From Ectobius pallidus (taxonomy: Eukaryota; Arthropoda; Insecta; Blattodea; Ectobiidae): DNA of 64,000 nt. The position numbers and the translations under genes are program-made. The DNA lies in contig CAXKWD010000007.1 in NCBI GenBank assembly GCA_964059195.1, positions 152,727,269-152,791,268 of the forward strand, written 5' to 3'. The notes beneath the pieces are model-generated. The model saw only the letters and a program-made list of their open reading frames with translations. It had not been told where the DNA came from and did no database searches. Shown one piece after another: positions 1 to 9,900 of the stretch (the first letter of the stretch is position 1; each line of letters opens with the position of its first letter).

Positions 1-57
1 TAAGGAAATTTTCTTTCATGCAGCTAAGTTCAGCTTCCGAGATGGATTTAATTTCTC
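1..57 (+). repeat. Interspersed repeat A, partial copy at window edge
   Basis: The text around ggaaattttctttca and agttcagcttc recurs in inverted orientation just downstream (about 150-400) and in + orientation at about 40,618-40,910. The copy is cut off by the window start. No coding or class-defining signal was recognised. Confidence 0.6.
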
Positions 58-149
58 TTTCAGTTATGTAGATATTTCACCCGAGCTTGAAGTTGAAAAA
101 TAAAGTGTATAGGTCAAACCTCCATACATTAGAAAAACTTACAGACAAT

Positions 150-400
150 ATCACAAGAGAAATTAACTCTATCCTGGAAGTTGAACTCATATGCGTGAAA
201 GAAAATTTCTTAAAAAGGTGGCAGTGTTGTGTGGATGCAACATCTCTTGTGATGAGGTAAGTCGTTATTTTCATTGTAATTTTAACTGTGATTTTGATAA
301 CCTGAATCATTACACCTTTAGCGGCTTTATTTTCATAGATATTTCACCTGATCACTCGGGTGTTAGAGCTGTGGAAGCCGTGACGAAGAAACCCACTTGA
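150..400 (-). repeat. Interspersed repeat A, inverted copy
   Basis: On the minus strand it matches the copy near 40,618-40,910 over about 250 bp, with shared landmarks (tgaaatatct, tgtaatgattcaggtt, catcacaagagatgtt). Together with bases 1-57 it forms an inverted pair. The class is unknown; small ORFs in it are not conserved between copies. Confidence 0.65.
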
Positions 401-605
401 TTGGCCAACTGTACGTGAAATACACTGTACAAATATCTTTAATTACCACTGCATTCTGTAAAACCCGCATATATATTTAAGCATTTCTTATATGACTATA
501 TACGATCATATAAGAATGAATTTAATTACTTAGCTAATGTTCAGTTTTCCTGGGAATGTGAAAGTTTTGCACAGGTTTAGAGGAGTAATTCCATTCTTAT
601 GACAG

Positions 606-939
606 GAAGATGATGAAGATACTACAGAGCTGCCAGAAGAGGAGCTCACCACATCGACAAGTATGGAGGAGTCCGAGGAAGCAGACGAAGTGGAGGTCAC
701 TACAGTGGGGACTACTTCAACAACAGGGCCTCCTGAGGGGTGTAACTGGCAGGAGTGGAGGGGATATCGGCAGCAGAGATACCTGCACTTTGTGAGAGAT
801 GCAGTCTATGCCATCGCACATGCTCTTCATAACCTGCAAATGCTACGATGTGGTCCTGAAGCAACAGGAATGTGCGAAGGGATGAAACATATTGATGGAA
901 ACACTCTCAGAAGTTACCTCAGCAATGTTACATTTCAAG
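606..939 (+). CDS. mGluR-like exon a: end of ligand-binding domain with acidic Thr-rich insert
   Basis: Acceptor AG at 604-605, donor GTGAGT at 940, exit phase 1. It encodes an acidic Glu/Asp/Thr-rich stretch (606 to about 730), then the conserved FVRDAVYAIAHALHNLQ helix and a cysteine pair (RCG, GMCEGMK) typical of the second lobe of the mGluR ligand-binding domain. Confidence 0.9.
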
Positions 940-3900
940 GTGAGTTTATTTGAAGTACTAGAAAGGTTATGTTTTCCAGTATTTCCCTACCATTGACAAT
1001 TATTTGTGAATCGCAGGAAAGAGTGAAATTAGCCTTTAGTCAAAGGTTTTGAAGTGAGCCTCTTGAAATTTTGACCCAATTTTTAAAGTGTGTTGTATTT
1101 ATAAAATTGTTAGTACGTGGGATATGTTATTAATAAATGCATAATCTAAATTTATTATTGAATGTTCTTAAATTATTTTTTAATCAACCTAATTTTTGTT
1201 TTTAATTTTAAAGTGACTTACATAATTTTCATTGACTGACGTTATCACTTTCATCACAAAAAATAGATAGTTATAAAATAGAGTCTCGATTATCTGACAT
1301 AAATCAGATCTGGAGTATGTTGGATCACTAAAAATGTTGAATAATGCATAAAAACAAAGAAATACGTAGTATACGCCAAAATATCATATTATGTCCAAGT
1401 AAATTAAAACCCCCTCCAATGCAATAAAACCTTCATTGTATGTCATCTTGTTTGCTTTTTTCCTTTGTTTTAGTGCTGTATACACAGTTTTACAGCTCGA
1501 CATCACGGGATACTGCAGTGTACAGTTATAAAGTCCACCAAAAATACAGTAAAGAACAAATTTAGTCTACCATGAACGGTGGATATGGAAAGCCAAGGAT
1601 TCTACTCTCTACATCATAAACTACCAATGGTAGAAATAAATTTAGTTATATAACTTTTCTCCATCCTCATGTAGGGTAGGATTTTCATAGTTTCAGGCTG
1701 AACTAAAAAGATAATCTAGAAGAAGAAGTTTTGAATATATTCGACAGTAAAACTTTTACTCTAAAAATGGGTATAAATTTTCTATTATTCAAGGTTTGAC
1801 TCATCCAAAATGGTGTCAGCTCCCTTTATTTTGATTAACAGATATTTTATTGTAATTATAATTTAATGCTTTGCAGATGTTGGTGGGAAGCCATTTAAAT
1901 TTCTGAAGGGTAGAGACGGGCCACCTCGCTACTCCATTCTCAACTTCCAGAAGGACAACAGTGAGAGAGGATACCACTGGAATGTTGTTGGCAATTATAC
2001 TTGTGAGTAATTCCTACTGTTGACACAATAAGACAATCCCATAATACGCTTAAAAATATATAACATTCCTTTTTGATTGCCCACAGTGGACGAGAATGGG
2101 ATCCCAATCCTGAATATCGACCACAATGTCATCAGCTACAGGGAAGGCAAGGATTTCCCCACATCTGCATGTGCTACACCTTGTGCACCTCATCAAGTCA
2201 AACTGCAGGTAAGTCTCATTCCTGTTACAGAGGGACAGAATTTTAGGTTGCATCAAAATTGATGTTGAAACTTTGTACTTATAAAGCATTCGAACTTAAA
2301 ATGCAATACAGCAGTAATGGGCCTTTCACATAGAAAATTAACATAAACTTAAAAGTTTGAGATCATGTTTTTGAATGGGGCCATTCACAATGCATTACGT
2401 AAATTTGAAATATAACATAAAATTAAATGTTCACTTAGAACCTTGCCAACTCCAAGCTTTCTTGTTAAGCTTTTGTGAAAAATAACAATACAACCAATCA
2501 GAGCTCTCAACTCAACAAAACAGAAGATGGAAATGGAAGTAGCTAACGATGGCGTCTACGAATGAGGAACTCGTAATATTGTTTATATGATAAAAGCAAT
2601 CCATTATACAAAGATGCAGCAATCCATTCAGAAAATGTTACTTAAACTTCTAGCGCTACTAGTGTCAAAACACCAAATAAAAGCAAAAACATCGAAAATT
2701 TGAGTATTTAATAATAATCAGTTTGACTAAATATTAGCCAAAAGTTTTTTATGAGAATAATAACTGTACTAACTGAACACAACTCTAGGAGTGGTTTGCC
2801 GCTAATCAGTTTCTACCAGTATTGATGCTTATCGGTGCATACCAGCTCACTTCGAACACTGTCTTTTACTTTATTACTTTTACTGTCATTTACTTTAACT
2901 TAATTTACAGCAAAGAGAAGATACTTGCTGCTGGAGATGTCGCAACTGTGGAGAATATGAATACAAAGTAGATGACTACCGCTGTGATGATTGCCCACTG
3001 GGCACTCTGCCCTCGAGGGATCATTCCCGTTGCATTCCCATTCCAGAAGAGTTCATTGACTATCAAAACCCCTGGGCCATCGCTGCCATGGCAGTTGCAA
3101 GTCTTGGTAAGTTTTGCCTGCATTTAAATTTCTGTGGCATTTTAAATAGCAATTAAGACATAATGTGACATACATCAATGACATTTTTAGTAAGTAATTT
3201 TTTTCTCAATATGTCTGGTTTTCATGACATCTAGGGATGTTCAGAGGAATTTTGGGCCACTTTGTTTTTGTTTCTAAATTCCTAATTTGAATTTATTGTT
3301 ATCTGGATACATATTTTGTATTAAGTTTTAATGTAGGCTTTACCAACTCTATTGTTAATCTGCTGCTATTTTGAATTATTATTGTATTTTTTGTATTTTT
3401 AAAGGAGTAAATATGATGTATGTTGTATTAAACCTGGTTGAGTGGAAGAAAATGCAGAAAATATAGCCTAAAGAATGAAGTGAAATATGCAAAAGGACTT
3501 AAGTGACGTGGAAATGTAGAAGATAAGATTATTATACAGCCCAAGTTCAAATGCACAATGACCTACCATCCTGCAATACATCCGCAGGCTTGTTAAAAAT
3601 TTATATTTATGATTAGTAGATTATGACAATGAATAGTAATAATTTCCGTGCTTAGAAATTATAATCCTGCATATTATCATCGTGACAGGTTGCCAAAAAA
3701 TATCCTAATATACTAGTAGTGAATATATTTCTTGAATTATTGCACTTCAACTACAATAACCACTTAAATTATGTAGATGAAGGAGTTGTCATGGCTATAT
3801 ATCAGCAAGAACAATGTTATCATACAAAAAAAGATAGAAAGCATCATTGTATAAACAGTGGTTTCATTGTTAACATGATTTGAGCATGAAAAAATAATTA

Positions 3901-6900
3901 AAAGTGCCTATGATGAGCTCGGGCATTTTACGTTTAAAAACAAAGTCCAATAGAAGTTTTGAAAGGCACTTGGACAAATGTTTAACAGATGTGTGGTTCA
4001 GAATTTTGAAAATGCTTTTGCTAACAAAATCTACTTTTTGACTGACACGAATGTATGAACCATCTATGGGACTCTACAATATAGGTAACTTTCATGCACC
4101 TGTCCAAGATACCATACACACATTGCTTTCGAGAGATGATCACTATCACCATTCTAGAGTCTTATTGTAGTTAATAGGCATTACTATGTGATTTGAAAGA
4201 ATAATAAACCACAGAATTACTTCAATCAAGGAAGTTTCATTAGCAACCTGTCTGAAACAGAACATTGTTAGCTAATCAATAATCTACTCATATTCCCTGT
4301 AATTTCTAAAACTTGTTAATGATGTTCCAGGCATAATTGTGACAGTATTTGTGCTGGTGATATTCTGGACATACAGCGACACACCGATTGTGAAGGCTTC
4401 TGGAAGAGAACTTAGCTACTTGTTGCTAGTTGGAACATTGGCTTCATTCTGCCTCACGTTTGTCATTGTGGCACACCCGACACCGTTCACATGTGGACTG
4501 ACACGTTTCTTCCTTGGATTCTGCTACACACTTTGTTACGCAGCCATAGTCACCAAGACCAACAGAATAGCGAGGATATTCACTAACAGACCCACCTCAA
4601 ACAAAACAAGGTAACAGTGATATTCACATCTAAGCTAGCATAGCTATTATTTGTTTTGTACTTTTCCAGTAATAACATAAGGCAATATTATTTCTGTGAT
4701 AGCCTATAAATGAAAATAGAAGATTTGAATCAGTATACTGATTTTAATCATAGGTTTTGTTTATTGCTTTCAGTTTTGATTTTATTTTAGGCAGTGCTTT
4801 TTTTCTAAAAACAAATAAGGGGTATTAATATTAGATGGAAATCTACAGTGAAGTGTTGATATCTGTAGCAAGATTGAGATTGGAAATATACACACTAAAC
4901 TTCACTAAAAGGTATATTTACCCAGGATGATCATTTCAATGGGTCTTCCCATCATCATCAGCTGATTCCGACTGGTCCTCCACTTTGATCAACAAGTTCA
5001 TTCACCCGCTGCTAGAGGACCAGTCGGAATCAGCTGATGATGGTGGGAAGACCGATTGAAATGATCATCCTGGGTAAATATACCTTTTAGTGAAGTTTAG
5101 TGTGTATATTTCCGATCTCAATCTTGCTACTTTAGCTTTTGACTTTACGAAAAATTGCCGGACTTATCCACATAGTTAAGATAAAAGTGGAAGCACACAG
5201 AATATGCAAAGGTTATATGAATTAAAGTCCTCTGAGGTGGAATCTGTTCATACACATCAATATTCTCCAAAAGCTGTAATTTACTCTGTGATTTGCTCAC
5301 AGAGTTTCTTGCACCTTTCAGTAGAAGACGTTAAATTTAACATTTTCTAGAGTTGGGGCCCTATCAGTTTTGCGACTAACCTCAGAACTACTGTGGGATA
5401 TTGCTGATCATCTGACAGGTATATAAGAAGAGTAATTTTCACAAGAGCACATATAAATTAACGCATGAAAAACCACTGCAGAATAGCTAGAGACAGTATG
5501 ACATATGCAGCAAAATTAATGCAAATAAATGCAATTTGAAGCCAAGAGAAAAGGAAAACAATCACGTGGTAATGTTGAAACAGTAACATTGGCAATGTAG
5601 TCATGGTTACTATGGCAACGGTGCCATAGTGCTCACTTGTTTTCTCGATGACAATGCTAAAGTCAGGCCCCACTTCTCGAAATCATGGTATAGATAATGA
5701 ACATAACACTGAAAATAGGTACTTTAATGCAAACAATGTGTGTAATCACTCTTGTTATTTTGTTTGGCACAAATTTCTCTGGATATCAAAATTGTGGAAA
5801 TTAATAATTTTCTCCTATAAGAAACTGGAAAAATCTTTAAGGGATATGAGTAACCCCATGCACCCCTAGATAGAAAGCACTGGTGAAATGTAGTATAAAA
5901 TATTTATTTTGAAAAATATCCACCGAAATTGAAAGAAGTTAATACAGCTACTTCATAAGCTTACATCTTTGTGCAGGTACACGAGTCCCAAGTCTCAACT
6001 TGTGATCACTGCAATCCTGACTTCTGTGGAAGTAGTTATCAACATCTCATGGCTCATGTATGAGCCACCATCAGTGACTCACTCATTCCCGACCAGGGAG
6101 TCACGTCTGCTCATATGTGAAGGCTTGGATGACTATTCATATATGGTGGGACTTCTATATCCCTTCATCCTCATAGGTAAGTCAATTCGTAACAAAACAA
6201 GTTAAGTATACCAGCTTTTAATTCATGCATCTCCAAGTCATACATCGTCATAGTTAAGGTTGGTCACATTAAATTGACTTGAAATGGGAAACAAAATGAA
6301 ATTTTGAAGGTAATTCTTGTTTTTCAGTATAAAGAACTTTTTCCACATTGTCAGTTGAATCGGATGATTTAGATTTTGAGCAAAAAATTGACAAATTTGA
6401 AATTGCTCCACATGTAAGGATCTCTGATCACGCTGTATATTATGTGCAGTCATGCTTTAGATATTTCTGCCTGTTGCTATCTTCATATCTTTCTTATTCA
6501 TGCCATCTTTAAAAAGGTCTTTCCTCTTGGTTTATAATTCATAAAGTAGCGTGGTAATATTTCAGGTGTCATTCTCTGTACATGCGTTACCCATTTAGTT
6601 TTGTAATTTTTTAGCTTTATTGTTCAGGTTATATCGTATATCCATAATTATTCTCTTATTTCTTCATGTTTTCTTTTATGGTCGGTGTTTCTAAATCCTG
6701 CAATTGCTCTTAGGAACTTCATTTCACTTACTTGAAGTCTATTTTTTTTGTAGTCTATATTTAATTACAATATTGACATTATCAGTGTCCCTTGGCTTTT
6801 CAATGCCACGCGGTTAGGTACCAGTACCATAGTGTATGTTAAATTTTATTCATGACAATAATATTGATGTCCCCTGTAGAACCAGAAAAAATCTGGTCAG

Positions 6901-9900
6901 TTTAATTTAATTGTCGTGATGTGTATTCAGGATTCTGCACAGCATATGCAGTGAAGACTCGCAAGTGTCCAGGAGGATTCAATGAGACTAGGCACATAGC
7001 TTTCACAAACTACACTGCAATTATCATCTGGCTGGCGTTTGTGCCCCTGTACCTCGCCTCTACCAGCAACTCCATTAGAGTGGTCACTTTGGCAATATCA
7101 CTTTCTCTCAGGTAAGCAATAACCATTAATATAATACACTTCAATTGGCCTAATCCTTCTGGTGGCACTATGGCCCTGGGGTCGACTCAGCCTCTAACAG
7201 AAATGAGTACCAGGAGCAATCCTGGGGGTGAAGACGGCCGGTGCGTAAGGCTGACAACCTTACCACCTTCATGTGCCAAATGTCCAAAATCTGGGAGCCT
7301 CAACCTCTTGGAACCCTCTGGGCCTCCATGGCCTGTATAGGGATCACTTTACCATTAATATAATACACTGATATGTTAAGGACTCAAGAATTATGTTCTT
7401 GTGTATCTTACATGAGAATTGAAACAGTTTTAAGATTATTAAACTCACACAAGCACGCTAATCTGAAAACCAGTTTTCATTCTCGTCAAATTTAAATTTT
7501 TCTCTAAAGAATGTAATTAAAACTGTTTAGTGAGATAATATGGACATTTCACTATAACTACGTAAAAAATCAGATGTGAAACATAACTTCCACTAAAAAC
7601 TAAACTCCATGGCACTGCATTTATGAAAGGACTAAGCTTATCATCTGACTGCTGTGTCATCTATGACATGGTAGGGATTGAAATAAGACGAAGAAGAAAT
7701 TTTGGTAATATAAAATTTTACTGTCTTTATGGGATATTTTATTTCCCCATCTCATGTTCCCATACAGCTGTTTTGGGGCTGAAATAAAAAAAAATCCCGT
7801 GCACATAGGACTAAAAATGTTCCTTCCTATTTTGTTTCTTTTTGGTTTATGATAAACTTTGTTATACATGGGAAGAGGTGGTTTGTTTAAGTAAGATTTT
7901 CTATGTCCACTACGCAACTAATTTGAGTTTATTTCTCAGTGGTCTGGTGCAGTTGGGATGTCTGTTCTTCCCCAAAGTGTACATAGTGTTGTTCAAACCC
8001 GAGAAGAACACCAAGGAAGTTGTCATGTCGCAGCACCGTAGCTCATCGTACTTAGCTACTCCCAGTAACAACACACCTGTTCCAGTTGTTGTTAGTGGTA
8101 AGTATATATTTCCTCTTTAACTGTTGAGCAGAGTAAGCATGGTAAATTGATTTCAGGTGCCTGATTTAACCCTCTAGCAGGCGCGCTGTTGTAAAAAGTA
8201 CAACAGCAGCTGTTGTGCATTATCGATGTCTTAACCGTGAGTTATTGCACCAACCCCCTAATTTATTCCATTGTTTAAGCTTACGCGACAATGTTACTAT
8301 GGTTCCAGTTTCCTTGTTTAGCTTTTTCAGTTGGTTTTCTGAACTGTAAGCGACGAGGTGTTGAATGATGTAAAAAATACAACGTGCACCTGCTCTTGTC
8401 ACAGATGCATGTTTAGTTCAAGCAGCCAATATGCAGAAAAATATGGTTTCATGGAGTTGCCTCTGACTTTGTGGAGGAAACTAATATTTGTAAATTATTC
8501 CAGCAATGTTCAGGAATGTGAGAAATACAGCCAATGGCCATCATCTTGTAATCCATGAAAAGGAGTAAGGGCTGTGTTCACCAACACGGATCAAATTTCT
8601 CGGTATCGTGGATAATAAAAACTATGTTTAATCCATTATCTCAAATAGTAAACCTTTCGGGTTTCACCACATAGTTTGTCACCTTGGGTTTCAAAAGCTT
8701 GGTTTCTTTCTATTATTTGTCTGATCCTTAAATTTTTCGTAAGAGAACTAGCGTCATCTAGCGGAGGGAAGACTGACAATTGGCTGCTAATTGTACACAT
8801 TGCAATAGCAACGGAAAGTTTTCCCTCACGCTGTCGCTAGCTAGTAGTTCTACAAATGGTCACTAGGTGTCTCACTTTTTTGGGGGCTTGGCGTATAGCA
8901 GACAATTTTGTTTTCCTCTTGAATCTTGTGCAGAAATTAATGTCGTCAAAGATGTTCTAGTACGACGTATGTTCCTTTATCCATTAGGGTGCCTTATTTT
9001 GTGTTCTGCTGAATATCCCTCGTCACTGTGACCATCTCTCATGCTCATCAGATGTTCCAACTGCCTTGATGTTGCAATTATCTTGGTTTATCCTGTTTTG
9101 TTGGCCAATATTTCACCGGTAAAGCATTAGCTTGGATATTATCAAAAAACCAAGTTACTGTAGCTGGTGAAATGCAAAATGGACAATATCGCAGATTATC
9201 GGTCTAAAAACCAGGATCAGACAGATTATCAGCCCTAAGAGGCTCACATTTTATCTCCAATGTAAACTCAATCTTTTGTCATGTTGCATGTAATCACTTT
9301 CATTATTTTGTTTGGCACAAATTTCTCCTGATTTCAAATATATGAAACTGGAAAAATCTTTAAGGAGTATGCATACCCCCAGAAAAAAGCACACATACAT
9401 AACAGAATCTTACAATTCAGAAACCCAGTAACAACTATGATATAATGGAAAAACAAAAAATACATTACGTATCGTGGAGCCTACTCACTTTCTTTTTACA
9501 TCTTCACTAAGATCATCTTGTTTATTACGGAAAAACAATGAAACATACGGTTTTGAATATGCCAAAGAAGATCGTACAATTGATTGATACCCTATATTTT
9601 GAAATCATTCTTATTATTTGTATCTTCTATCAATGTTTTTATCTTTGTTCTACAAAGAACACCTTTCAGAGTTAAATAATATCGATATTCTCTATGGTAG
9701 GGCATGTTTCTACCACTGTTTGTTACCATTCCAACATTTATGCACCCTTAGCCATTCCTTGGGAAGGAACCTTATATTGAACTTGGGTTTTGATTTTGGG
9801 TAGACAGACAAACAACACTAATAACACATATAAACTGATTGTGTTGGCTATCCGGGTTGGGTCGCATTGTTTTTTTAGTGTCTAATGTTTTGGACATCCT

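Larger units (their letters stand above)
940..4330 (+). other. Introns between mGluR exons a-e
   Basis: Apart from exons b, c and d these are AT-rich intron sequences (940-1876, 2003-2086, 2209-2910, 3107-4330). Near 2318-2395 there is a weak inverted pair (gggcctttcac / gtgaatggccc). I see no other structured element. Confidence 0.6.
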
